From Coemansia sp. RSA 1804 (lineage: Eukaryota > Kickxellomycota > Kickxellomycetes > Kickxellales > Kickxellaceae), in NCBI GenBank assembly GCA_027578815.1, contig JANBTH010000038.1, positions 1 through 48,581 of the forward strand: DNA of 48,581 bases, in the 5' to 3' direction. Positions 25,864 through 36,776 of the stretch are shown in pieces. Below the pieces are notes generated by a model, which had not been told where the DNA came from, made no database searches, and saw nothing but the letters and a program-made list of their open reading frames with translations. Both the position numbers and the translations under genes were made by a program. Within the stretch, counting starts at the first letter, position 1. Each line of letters starts with the position of its first letter.

Positions 25864-28800
25864 ATGCTTTTATGCATTCTCGCTTTTGAGAACTGCACCG
25901 CTTGGTTTGACTATTTAGAACTGGTAGCAGTCATGACTATGCCACTTTTTACCCTTTCCTCCTCAGGGTATTTTTTTTACCAGGCTATCAACTTTGCCAA
26001 CTTTTACCATGTTTTTAAAGTAATTGACTTTAAAAATCCTAATCATGTTGTTTGCATTTACTTGCATGCCCATCTGTCATTGTCCCATCTGAATTCATAT
26101 ACAAACACTGTCTTACATACCATAAAGAACCTGCTAATGTACACAAAGAAACGTCAATTGCTGAAACTATCATGGACTCGCAACATTGTAAAAAGCGACC
26201 TTGGAGAATTACCAAAACACATGCGTCTAAGTACACTGATAAACGAATTCAAGTATAACGTAAATGAATCAATGTTTCTGATTCGTTCCATTGTTAGAAT
26301 GATTTAGAGACCCATGATTCCCTTTTACATACTTGGATCTCTTCTTGCAATATTCAAGTCACTAGACTTTCTAAGAAACAGAGACATTCTAAACATGCTG
26401 GATTCTGATGCGTTCAGCTGGAACAAACTCTATAAAACCATAGTAATGGGATTTTTATGGATATCATGGCATCGCAAATGTGGCGTGTGGAATCTTATAT
26501 AAGAAAAGAAACAGACAGAGCTAGTCGAGCCCTAGAGTTTGAGCTGTTTCGTCTTCCATTAACCAGCATGAAACACTTTAGGCAAGATAAATATAATATG
26601 CCAGGTATGCACGTTAGCTCAATAATGAACAATATAGCTTGCACACAAGAAATGATTACCATATTTCCAAAGGCTGTTATTCAAATTACATTACTTTACA
26701 TGCAAGTTGGTTGGTTTATGTTTACACCAGTGGTGGTTAAAATAACATTATTAGCTATTTCAAAAGTTTTGACGCTAATATTTGACCCATTATATGCATA
26801 TTCTAGGTATAGCTACTTTGATGATAACTCCTTTGATACCAATGAAATATACCACAACATCAGATCAATTAAAATGTTTGGCTGGGTGCGCACGTATCTT
26901 GATCCCAAATTTAAAATAAATAACGCCCCTGATTTTGCTGAAGATAAACCTCCATGGTATACACCAATTGCAAATGGGGCATGGATTATTTACGAATTGG
27001 TTCAAAATGTATCTTATGAGCTTTCTACTTGCTTATGTATATATTTATATTGCAGATATGATAAAAGGGGATCTACTTTTTCAAATACAGATGTTAATAA
27101 TATCACTGAAATAGTATTATCCTTGGAATTCATGTTGTGGAGAATATATGATTATTTTGATTCTGCGAGATTCATAATTGCAAATATATACGAGGTAGAA
27201 AAATACTTAAAAGGAAGACCCACTGATGCCTTGCCACACAGCCTGAATAAAAATATGGAGCCAGTCATTAGAGTAGATGATGGCAAATTTAATAGGAATT
27301 ATGAAGCATTGGCTGTGAGAAATGTGTCATTTACTGCAAACCCCAGTGATCTGGTTGCAGTTGTTGGCAAAACAGCTTCTGGAAAGTCATCCTTGTTATA
27401 TTCGCTATGCAGTAAAGTTGAGATGACCAATGGAACAGGTCTAGTGAATGGGTCAGTTGCATATGTTAAGCAGTCTCCGTGGATTATGAGCGGAACATTG
27501 AGATAATATTTTGTTTGGCAGAGAGTTTGACGAGGAGTACTACAATGAGGTTATCTATGCGTGTGCACTCGATACTGGTATTAAGGGGTGGAAGGATCGT
27601 GATTTAACAGTAATTGGAGAAAGAGGAATAAACATTTCGGGCGGCCAGAAAATAAGACTAGCTCTGGCTCGTGCCCTATATTCCAAGGCCAATATATACA
27701 TACTAGATGATCCACTTTCAGCTATCGATGCACATGTAAAACGACATATCCTTAACCATGTTATAACGAGCATAAGTATGCTTAAAGATAAAATCCGCAT
27801 TGTGTCTTCAAATGACGACAAGATTATTCCTTATTTCAACACAATACTTACAGTGCACGATTGTTTTGTAACCACATCCAGCCAGATGGCAAAGAAATAT
27901 CAATCGTCGTCACCAAGCACAATGCATAAAGAGTATATTCACAGTACTGATACTGCCAATGTTCATAATTCTAATCAAGTTTCAGATGCAGAAACTGATA
28001 CTAAAACAGCTAAGCACAAGGTGTTAAACAATATTACGTATATTCTTAAGCTATGTGGATTGCCCCTTTTAGCATCGCTTGCATTTTCTCATTTCTTTGA
28101 TTCAATTAGAAACCATATTTTCCATGGGCTAGAACTCAAAGCACTAAATGCTAATACAAAAAATATTGACATAACGAATGGTAGCCCTGCCCTTAAACTG
28201 GTATATATTGAGACAGTCAAACAATTTGCTTCCATTATCTCTTTTTATGTCACCAACAGAATATAGGCACCCATATATAATAATATGTATGACAAGGTTA
28301 AGCCTTTATTTGGCAAAAGTCTTTTATATGTGCCATTGTCATTCTACAACAGCAAGCTTCGGCAGCAAATAGCAGCTGACAAATGTAAAGTAGATGATAT
28401 ATCAGTTAGCTTACAATGCATTGTTATCGATATTACAAGTATTCTTTTAAGGTTAAATCTAAACGTGTACAAGGTTTGGGCATATAGACCACAGCTATTA
28501 CTGGCCATTCCATTTTTAGTTACAATGGAGATGACAAAAAACTTTTCAATGAGACCATTAGAAAGATCGCTTGACAAAATTCAATCTAACTCATATGTGG
28601 AAAATGGAAGAATTAACGATATAATTGCAGACAGTAAACACCTTATAAGAATATACGGTGTTGGAAAGCACTTTATAGAAAAGTATGTTGACAGTACTGA
28701 TGAACAAATGAGTATTGAATTACCAACTTCCAATTTGAGAGACCTTCAGTCTCTTATTAGTAGAAGTTTCAACAAAATTACATCAATGCTGTGCAAACTC

Positions 28801-29952
28801 TGCCTTGTCTTTGCCAGTAGTTACAAACAAAAAAGATTAACTTCGGGTGATTATATTACATACAAACGCTCGGGTGGTGGTCTCACAAATAATATAGTGA
28901 GTTTAACAAATATTCCCAACAGTATTCAACGTTTGTCAGAACAAATCAGTCTGTTGAGAGAATACTCCAACACAGAGCAGGAAACGCTATTTAATGACAA
29001 GTCATTAAATCCAGAGAATGTTTGGCCAACAAAAGAAAAAATTGAATTCAGAGATTTCAGTATGAAATATAGAGAAGATCTAGAGCATGCACTAAAAAAC
29101 ATTAGCCTTACTATTAATCCCTGTGAAAAGATTGGAATTGTTGGCCGTACAGGTGCTGGAAAAACGTCTATTGCAAACGCGATTTTCCGCCTAATAAACA
29201 ACGATCTTTGCAGTGGATCGATTACTATTGATGGCTATGACACTAGCAAAATGGATCTTGGATATTTGCGTCCAAAGCTCGGAATAATACCACAGGATCC
29301 AACATTGTTTGATAACACATTCAAGAAAAACTTTGACCCGCTTCAGGAATATACAATTGAAGATATCTGGGCTGGAGTTATCAAATGTGGCATAACAGAA
29401 CTAGTGCAGCCAAAAAGAGATCCAGAAGATGAAGCTACCAATGAAACGTGGGAAAATCATCAAAACAGGAATATTCAAAAGGACATTGACAGGTGGGACA
29501 AGGAATATAAGGATGCAACGTGGAAGCACAAGCTGTTTATGCTACTGTTTTTAACAAAACCAAAGCTGGTACAATATGATGATAGCTACATTCGAGAAGT
29601 TAAACATGGCCTTGATAAAACTGCGTATATGGAGTATGACTTTAGCAATGGTCAAAAGCAGCTCTTTAGTCTTTGCCGCTTAGTCATACGTCAACACAAG
29701 CTGATTGTTCTAGATGAAGCAACGTCAAGTGTCGATTTGGATACTGACCAAGAAATGCATAACCTCATTTGCTCTGAATTCAAGGACTCTACTGTTTTGG
29801 CTATTGCTCATCGACTGGAAACAATTATGAAAAGCAACCAAATAATCGTCATGGAAAAGGGTCAAATTGCAGAGATAGGGACTTCTGCAGAGCTATTGGA
29901 AGCAAAAGGCCTCTTTAGTGAGTTGGTAAAGGCTAACAACTTTGGAGAATAA
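25864..29952 (+). pseudogene. Full-length ABCC/MRP-type ABC transporter with four lesions
   Basis: Across four frame blocks the sequence has the whole ABCC order. An N-terminal membrane part and linker (LSWTRNIVKSDLGELPKHMR) come first, then TMD1. NBD1 has Walker A GKTASGKSSLL, signature ISGGQKIRLALARALY and Walker B IYILDDPLSAID. TMD2 follows, and NBD2 has Walker A GRTGAGKTSI, signature FSNGQKQLFSLCR, Walker B LIVLDEATSSVD and H-loop AHRLE. Such pumps export glutathione conjugates or bile-type anions from the cytosol, often at the vacuole. The lesions are TAG at 26305-26307, a shift of one base at the T-run 26452-26456, a two-base loss at 27501-27504 (within the typical LRDNILFG) and TAG at 28264-28266. 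NBD2 has an extra charged insert before its signature. The remainder is free of damage, so inactivation is recent or the assembly has errors. Confidence 0.85.
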
Positions 29953-30934
29953 CCATATGGTTATACAGAACATATAGATTGTTTAGTAAATACTCACTTT
30001 TCAAGGAACGCGGATGTTTCAAAATGTAACAGGCAATTATTTTTAAAATTTCAAATTAACACAAAAAACAAAAAATGCTAAAGCACAAAAACATAGTTTT
30101 CTCTTCATTTTTTAATTTTTAGCTTACTACAGGTTAATAAAAAGCATATCATAACAATCAATTGCTTGGATGCTCACAAAATATAGATATAGAAATTGTC
30201 TTTCATTGCTGTACGCTTAGGCTTATACTAGATACTGCTTAGAATAATGGCTAGTCACAAGTAATGCTAGGTATACTGGAATAACAGGCTGTACTTGCAC
30301 TATTCGTGAAAAGCCCACATATTATAAAAAGAGAAAATAGCTTATAGCTGAATCATCATGTTTTTAAACTGTTAAGCCACAATAAACAATTTGCTAATAC
30401 GCTAATACAATAACGCAGCTCTACATGGTCAATTTGCTTATGCTTTAACAGTTTATTTGGTTTACTTTTTCATAATCTCATTTTCCGAAACCCTCACGAT
30501 TCAGCCCTATGACGCACAGTTAGAGATAGAATTTTACACAAGTTGGGTTATAGGAATTTGCTAATATTTGCACATAATTGAAAAGCAAATTAATTTTTAT
30601 TTCTTTCTTATTTATTTTCTCAACATGTGGTCGGATATGTTAACTTTTTTCGATGGCAGCGGCAAATTTGAATATCTAAATACAAACTTTATTTCTTAAT
30701 TTAACAAGAGTTAAAGGTTTCTAGCTTATTGATTATAAAATTACTAGTATATAGCCATTATATTTGCTTTTTTAATTTAAACTGTCTCAAACAATTTCTT
30801 ATAAAAAGCGTTAAAGAAATATTTCAATTTTCATTTTTTTCTTTTGATTTGATAAGAAAATATTCCAACAACAAAGCAATTTGCATTTTACACTCACACG
30901 TTAGCATTCTATTCAAGAGATTTGATATCTAAAA
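29953..30934. other. AT-rich intergenic region
   Basis: About 980 bases hold no supported gene. TATAAAAA at 30800-30807 lies 128 bases before the 87-aa gene. Confidence 0.5.
30800..30807 (+). promoter_or_regulatory. Possible TATA box of the 87-aa gene
   Basis: TATAAAAA occurs 128 bases upstream of the ATG at 30935 in a very AT-rich context, so chance is possible. Confidence 0.35.
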
Positions 30935-31198
30935 ATGGCTGTATACAGCAAGGTGATAAAGTATAAATATGGTGCCGATGGAAAAGAAAAGTACATTAGA
31001 GTTAATATTAATTCTTTGGAAACTCCATGTCGAGCTAATTTTAATAACAAGCTAAAAGGGATTCTTACTTTAGAAAATCTTGCAGCCTTCAACAACAACA
31101 TGTCAAAAGTTAATACAAGAATGGAAAAATTAATCATTATTCGAAGCGACAAAAAGGAAACTAAAAAAAGCTCTGGATCCGGCTCTGAAGGAGGTTAG
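30935..31198 (+). CDS. Small hypothetical protein (87 aa)
   Basis: AAAAATG opens an 87-residue frame ending TAG. The text begins MAVYSKVIKYKYGADGKEK, has a helical middle (FNNKLKGILTLENLAAFNNN), a strand-like MEKLIIIRSDKK, and a Ser/Gly tail with Lys before it. It has no signal peptide, membrane segment or known domain. AATAAA at 31248-31253 lies 50 bases after the stop. It shares the AAAAATG leader and compact, cytosolic-looking nature of the 90-aa gene at 23386, though I see no clear sequence relation. AT-rich codons fit the accessory block. Confidence 0.5.
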   Translation: MAVYSKVIKYKYGADGKEKYIRVNINSLETPCRANFNNKLKGILTLENLAAFNNNMSKVNTRMEKLIIIRSDKKETKKSSGSGSEGG

Positions 31199-31751
31199 GC
31201 ACTTGTTTATATAATGGACATGTCTATTACATGGCATGGTGCTTCAAAATAAAGAAATAGGAGATTGTTTTATTGGAGTACTTGCTGTTTGTATCGCTGA
31301 GGCTTTTGCAAAATATATAATGGAAGGACTTCTATAAAATGGCATAACCCTTACACACAACAGCTTGAGGATAGTCATCTCACGGCATGGGTGGATTCAT
31401 ATGATACAAAGTTAAGAGTAGTACAAATATGAGTGCAGATAAGCTAGCTGGGAAAAGACGTTGGTAAGCTTATTGTTTTATCCTACTCACTTTCGTTTGG
31501 CTATGAGTGTGCTTAAAAATAATTTGAAATATAATAGCGTAAGTAAAGGCAGAATGTTTGAAAGAAAATAGACTCAAGCACAGCATAGCTTTATTTGGAC
31601 AGGCTGTGGTGTGAGGCGGAGGTAAAAACATGACATGCCAGTTTGAAAGCAAATGAATGATAGAGTCAACTAGCGAAGAGAGATAGGTATGGAAGTGTGC
31701 AAGAAGAGATATAGAATGCATATACATAGACCAGGAGACAGCAGTTATCCG
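31199..31751. other. Intergenic region
   Basis: AATAAA at 31248-31253 serves the small gene. The right half is probably the 3' flank of the minus-strand 31752-33485 gene. No gene was seen. Confidence 0.4.
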
Positions 31752-32745
31752 TCAGCAAATAGTGGTTTCAGCAAAGGCGCGCGGACCGCACCAGCCAAAG
31801 ACACGCACAAGCCGCAGCGACATGCGCTGATTGGGTGCACGGCCACGCAGCAGCTTCAGATACAGGAACCTGCAGCACACGCCTTGGGGGAGGATCTGGA
31901 GCTGCTGGTACTCCTCCTCCTCGCTGAGCCAGAAGTAAGCAATCGGAACCGGATCGTCGACAGGCAGATGACCAGCGCCGTTGCCCTGGAACTTTGAAGC
32001 CAGACGCTCGTACTTTTCAAAGGTGAAATCGTCGTAGCGGGCAAATTCAGAGAATGTGCAGCGTCTGCTGGAGGCAAAGACCATTAACTCGCAACACGGC
32101 GGAGAAGCCATTGAAGAGCGCACAAGGATGCGCTCGATAACGCAGTGCTGCAGCTGGGCGGTTGGCTGTGCAAGCGACAGCTCAAGATGGACGTTTTCGG
32201 TGCGCGAGGTGATGTAGAGCGTGCTGTTTGTAGTAAACATATTGTCTAGCGTGCCGCGGCCCATGTCATCGGCGTTGGTGCAGTCGACTGGGAGAACGCG
32301 CACGCCGGAGTGCACCGAGTACTCCTTGGTTCTGTCAGAGTCGGTGCCCGGCAGAGTCTGGTGCTTGTAGCCGTCAGCCGCGTTGCGCACCTGTATGTTG
32401 CTGCTGGCGCTGCTGTTGATGTTGGGGAGAGGTTGCTGGTAGACGTAGGGGCGCCAAGGCACCGTCTCCTTGTTCCACGGCTGCCGCACAACAACGCTGG
32501 CCGGAGCCGCAGAAGCAATGACAGCAGCAGGCGTCGTCCCAGGCGATGCGCGCGGCGTAGGGCGTCTGTTGTGAAGCGCGTCAGCCGTCCGCGTTCGTCC
32601 GCCAGCGCCGTTCTCGCGCGCCATAATCATGCGCCAGAGTGTGCTGCCTATCGGGTTGCGCAGGAACAGCTGTTCGTAGTCTAGCCCGCTGGTAGAAGCC
32701 AGCATGTCCTCGGAATCATCAGTCTGGTCTGGGCGCTGGCGGCCA

Positions 32746-32777
<32 letters not shown>

Positions 32778-33485
32778 ATCCGCACTGCTGCCGTCAGAGC
32801 CATCAGCAACACGTTCCTCGTACGTGATCTCGTATCCGCGCTGTTCGCTAGCATCTGCAGCCGCAGCCGCAGAAGGATCGGCGGTCGGCGCCCACTGCGT
32901 CCGACGCACTCCGCTCAGCCTCCTGCGTGTGCGCGGCGGAGACGATGCCGAGGAGCCACCGGCCGCCAGCCACGGATGCATATTGACAAAAGTCCAGTCC
33001 CCCTCCGTTGTCGGATCGTCCTCGGCCCGTCCGGCAGACCCGTCGCTGCTATTGCCATCGTTTCCCAGCGTACTAGGGTGTCGCAGCGACATCCACGGCG
33101 GAGACACTAGCGACTCCCACCTGTCTGCGCCCAGCTGCTGCGACTGCGGCGGCTGAGGGGGCCGCTGTCTGGAAACAGCAGCTGCCGGTGCATCCTGATG
33201 GATGCGTCGCACGCCGCCTTCAGAAGAACGCAACGCCCGCGCGTCCCCTCCTCCGCCCGAAGCCACCAGCTCCTGCCACAGTGCCTCCAGGCTCTCGCGG
33301 TCCTGTCGCATCTCTGCCAACGCCAACCGCGTGGAGTCGACGGCTGTCTGGCTGTCCGATTGCGGCGTTGATGGAAGTGGCCTGCCACGAACCACTGTTG
33401 GTGTTGTTGCTCCAGTGCGTCTGGATGGCGCCCTGGTTGTCTGTCGGCTGGTGCCGGTTTGGTCGGGAGTCTGGTTCGAGGACAT
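31752..33485 (-). CDS. Hypothetical protein with disordered N-terminus and C-terminal beta-sandwich-like domain
   Basis: The 577-residue frame starts at ATG 33483-33485. Residues 1 to about 370 are low-complexity (Ser, Pro, Gln, Arg, Ala), with a run of about ten Gln from CAG repeats (32748-32776) and likely phosphorylation-rich Ser/Asp patches. The last 190 residues look folded. VHSGVRVLPVDCTNADDMG is followed by alternating strands (STLYITSRTENVHLELSLA, CVIERILVRSS, CELMVFASS) and a closing RFLYLKLLRG and MSLRLVRVFGW. The pattern resembles a galactose-binding or DOC-type jelly roll, as in APC10-like subunits, but that is only by shape. GC-rich and intact, it is likely a conserved gene of unknown role. 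Confidence 0.6.
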
Positions 33486-33981
33486 GCTTCTGTTGCTTGT
33501 TATCAGCTCACCCCCTCCCAGCTACCAATGCAGTGAATGAATAGAAAGAATAGGAAGGGTTTATGAAATAGAAAATATACAATAGTGGGTAATATAGAAA
33601 AGTAAAGCTTTCAATTTTAGAATATGTAAAAAATAACAAAGAGAAAAAGAAAAGAAGCTTTCAAAAAGAACCATGTTTGTTGTGGAACGAGCGTGTGTCT
33701 GAATATAAGCTTTGGTTTTTTTCTTTCGCACTCCCCCGAAATACACAAGCATACATTGATTGCGTGTTTGCTAGTGAACCAGCGGCAGAAAGATAAAAAT
33801 AAAAAAATTTCATGTCAAAAAGCAAAATTAAAAGCTGACAGAATTTTCTTGGCGCGTCCTCCATTACTTGCCCTCTTGATTTATCGCCCTTCGCTAGTCT
33901 TCTTTTATTTCTTCCCTCTTCTCATACCTTGTCTTTTTTTTTGACGCCAAGCAGATCGATCCGTATTACACTCGTAGAAGG
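33486..33981. promoter_or_regulatory. Divergent promoter region, 577-aa gene / ERA GTPase
   Basis: About 500 bases of AT-rich sequence lie between two head-to-head starts. Pyrimidine-rich tracts (ttttatttcttccctcttctc near 33903) precede the ERA start. Nothing else was recognised. Confidence 0.35.
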
Positions 33982-35397
33982 ATGGATGCCGCTACTGTGT
34001 GCTGGCGATTGTTGCTCCGGTCTGGTCGGCACGCAGCCAGAGGAGGAATCGCGGCGGAGCGGACACGCGGGTTTGCCACCACTGCATGCGCACAGTCGGT
34101 GCTAGACAAGTTCCAAAAGATGTTCAGCCAGGCGCGTCAGGAGCGATTGGCAGCAGCAAGCAGAGGAGGCCGGCAGCGGCAACCCGCCAGCCCCGGATCG
34201 GCTGCCACACAAAATGGCTCAGCAGCAGCGCCGGTGGCAAGAGAAGAAGGCAAGTCGCGGACAACCGGGACCAAACGCCAGCGGCGCCGCCCGAGCCAGA
34301 GCCAGAGCCCGAGCCGCTACCAGCCGGCATTCATTTCCGAGCGCAGGCCGGCAGACTCGAGTGCGTGGATGCCCCGCGTGTTCAAGGACTTTTACCAGCC
34401 CGAGGACGCCGAGGTTGCGCGGATCGTGATCCTGGGCGCGGCCAACGCGGGCAAATCAACGCTGATCAACCGGCTGACGGGCGTTGACGTGTCAATCGTG
34501 TCAGCGCGGCCGCAAACAACGCGCACGCGCATCATGACCAGCTCAACTGCGGTGAACAAGCAGCTGGTGTTTCTGGATACGCCGGGCGTGGTGAGCAAGC
34601 AGGCGCTGCACCGCGTGTCGCGGTCGGTGGTTACTACGCCGTGGCAAGCGCTGACCGAGGCAGACGTGGTTGTCCTGTTTCTGGATGCATTCAAACTCAC
34701 AGCCAAGACCGACGAGGTCGAGAAGTACATGTTTGCCCAATTGGCCAGGGTCAGCAAGCTCCCCGCGATCCTCGTAGTCAACAAGATTGATCTGGTCAAG
34801 GACCGCGAGTTGCTAAAGGAGAAGATACAGGAGTACGTGAAGTTGTATCCGCATATTGCGGCTGGCCCGCTGTTTATGTCGGCGCTGGGTGGCGTTAATG
34901 TGGAGGAGCTCAGGGAGCTGCTTCTTTCGCGGACGCAGCCCGGGAAATGGGTTTTCCCCCACAACGTTGCAACTGACATGTCGCCGATGATGCAGGTGGA
35001 GGAGCTGGTTCGCGCCGAATGGTTCGAACTACTGACCGGCCATCTGCCCTACATAGTCAAGCAGCGGAACACTGGCTGGGAGCATGTGTCCGTGCCCCGC
35101 GAGCAGCGCGAGTACACGTATCGCCACACCGCGGACACCGAGGGAGCAGACTCGGGCGGCAAGATGAAGAGGACTGTTGTTGAGCGGACCTCCACTGTCA
35201 CACACACCGAACTCGCCGTTTGCCAGGAGATCGTTGTTCCCTCGGCCAGCGTGGCAAAGATCCTGGTGGGAACCGGGGGCGAGGCCATCATTAGGATGAC
35301 TCGCTCGGCAACCTCTAACATATCAAAGGCCCTGAATATGCCGGTGCGCCTGAGCCTCCAGGTGGTTGTGGAGAAGGACACGCGCCGCCAAAAGTAG
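33982..35397 (+). CDS. Mitochondrial ERA-type GTPase
   Basis: The 471-residue protein has a basic N-terminal presequence (RLLLRSGRHAARGG) and a disordered Arg/Gln/Ser region to about residue 140. The GTPase domain has G1 GAANAGKST (152-160), the switch-I threonines of RPQTTRTR, G3 DTPG (199-202), G4 NKID (267-270) and G5 in FMSALGG. A KH domain follows, with VGTGGEAIIRMTRSA as the GXXG loop region. The gap between GTPase and KH (FPHNVATDMSPMMQVEELVR) is the usual ERA linker. ERA binds the 3' end of the small-subunit rRNA. Here it should assemble the mitochondrial small ribosomal subunit (ERAL1-like). A charged insert with GADSGGKMKR lies between the linker and the KH core. Confidence 0.9.
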   Translation: MDAATVCWRLLLRSGRHAARGGIAAERTRGFATTACAQSVLDKFQKMFSQARQERLAAASRGGRQRQPASPGSAATQNGSAAAPVAREEGKSRTTGTKRQRRRPSQSQSPSRYQPAFISERRPADSSAWMPRVFKDFYQPEDAEVARIVILGAANAGKSTLINRLTGVDVSIVSARPQTTRTRIMTSSTAVNKQLVFLDTPGVVSKQALHRVSRSVVTTPWQALTEADVVVLFLDAFKLTAKTDEVEKYMFAQLARVSKLPAILVVNKIDLVKDRELLKEKIQEYVKLYPHIAAGPLFMSALGGVNVEELRELLLSRTQPGKWVFPHNVATDMSPMMQVEELVRAEWFELLTGHLPYIVKQRNTGWEHVSVPREQREYTYRHTADTEGADSGGKMKRTVVERTSTVTHTELAVCQEIVVPSASVAKILVGTGGEAIIRMTRSATSNISKALNMPVRLSLQVVVEKDTRRQK

Positions 35398-35661
35398 GAA
35401 AAGCTAGTAGTTGGTTAGTTAGCTGGCCAGTCGTCGTGATTGGACAAGCATTCCGCCCTCACGCTTTCTGGCGAGCAACCATAACTCCTGCGCCGGTCTG
35501 CTGCGCACAGCGATTGCTTTTTGTTGTAATATCCCTCCCTCCTTTTTTCGATAGCCGCGAATTTTAGAAGCAAAGAGACACGGTCCCCGGTTCATTCATC
35601 CATTCGCTTTTTCACCATACTCACCGTGTGCTACTCATATCCACTTTTTAAAAAATAAAGC
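35398..35661. promoter_or_regulatory. Spacer and CBP4 leader
   Basis: 264 bases include the ERA 3' flank and a T-rich stretch before the CBP4 ATG (cactttttaaaaaataaagc). Confidence 0.3.
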
Positions 35662-35943
35662 ATGGCGAGCCGTGTCTGGTTCCGGGCGCTCCTGACGGTG
35701 GGCGGCATAATGGGCGCCGCACTCGTTATGCGGTACACGATCGTTCCCAGCGAGGAGCAGATGCTGAGCAGGATCAGTCCCGAACTGCGTGCCGAGTACG
35801 AGAGGAACAAGGGGAAACGCCGGGATGCGCATGAGGAGATAATGAAGCGGATCATGGAGGACTCGAAAAGCGACAAGCCTATCTGGCTGGCAGCAGCGGC
35901 ATCCGAGCGCTCCAAAGACGGTGATGATCCGAGGGCAAAGTAG
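35662..35943 (+). CDS. CBP4: Cbp4-like complex III assembly factor
   Basis: The 93-residue protein has one membrane helix near the start (WFRALLTVGGIMGAALVMRY). The family-type motif TIVPSEEQMLSRISPELRAEYERNKGKR follows, then a charged helix. This is the layout of Cbp4, an inner-membrane protein that with Cbp3-Cbp6 helps newly made cytochrome b enter ubiquinol-cytochrome c reductase. Length and topology agree with the family (one N-terminal helix, soluble charged tail). It lies 3' of the ERA GTPase on the same strand. Small size limits certainty. Confidence 0.75.
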   Translation: MASRVWFRALLTVGGIMGAALVMRYTIVPSEEQMLSRISPELRAEYERNKGKRRDAHEEIMKRIMEDSKSDKPIWLAAAASERSKDGDDPRAK

Positions 35944-36776
35944 CATTTTAGTTTTGTTTTCATCGCATCGTATCGCATCACACAATCTCGGCTTAATCGA
36001 TCATGTCCGATCACATGATCAATCTGGGGCGTGTTTTTGCTTGTTTTCTGTTTCTTCTTTCATACTTTGCGTTGGAAAAAAGAAGAAAATTTTTTTCCAA
36101 CGCATAGTTCTTTATTTTTTACTTCCACGTTTACTAGTTGATTCGGTGGGGGGAGTGAACAACATAGCAAACAAATGAACCCAAAAAAGCAATTGGCTGG
36201 CACAGAAAAAAGGCAATAAGCAGCAGGTTTTCCCAAATCCACTAAAAATTTAGCCATGGCATGACGACGTATTTTTACTTTCGTCTTGTGAAGAAACAAC
36301 AGCAAAAAAGCGGCTATTGTTTTTACACCTTTTTCAGTGTTTTTTTTCTCGCTCTCGCTCGCTCTGTTTTTTTTTCATTTTTCGTTTTTATTCCAAAGAC
36401 TTTCTTTTACATATAATACTACCCTTCAACCTGTGTACGCATTATACAGGGCTATTAGCACAAGCAAGGAAAGGAAGGAAATAAAAAGGTAAGAAGCTCT
36501 GTCATTCGTGCGAGACTTTGGTTCTGCAGGCGTCAGACAGAACGAGTAAGCAGTTCATTTGGCTTGCAGTGGCGGCTGTTAATCTGAGCAAGCGCTGCAA
36601 TTTCACTTTCATTCGGCTGTTGCCGGTACTAGTTGTGTTTCTGCTCTGCAATCTGGCCTACGAAGCCGACATACATTCCCTCACCCACTCATTCGCAAGT
36701 ATCTGTCTGTCTTTCCTGGCGTAGAGCATAGGCCTATACCCCCCCTCGTCGCAGAGCAGGACAAAAGGAAAGCAAA
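35944..36776. other. CBP4-NAP1 intergenic region
   Basis: Apart from the stem-loop at 36068-36104, this holds a pyrimidine-rich tract (tttttttctcgctctcgctc near 36342-36365). A GC-richer leader runs into the NAP1 ATG at 36777. Confidence 0.4.
36068..36104. terminator. Perfect 14-bp stem-loop downstream of CBP4
   Basis: TGCGTTGGAAAAAA (36068-36081) and its exact complement (36091-36104) flank a nine-base purine-rich loop. It lies 125 bases after the CBP4 stop. It could be a 3'-end or insulating structure; no mobile-element ends were seen. Confidence 0.5.

Noticed and set aside
12180..28266. TAG recoded as an amino acid in this organism
   Set aside because: Intact genes (Mba1-like, carboxypeptidase, ERA, CBP4, NAP1) end in TAG, so a global reassignment is excluded.
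21060..31198. Peptide-toxin or RiPP-like cluster made of peptidase, small proteins and exporter
   Set aside because: The small proteins lack signal or leader features and repeats, the exporter is broken, and distances are large. There is no positive evidence.
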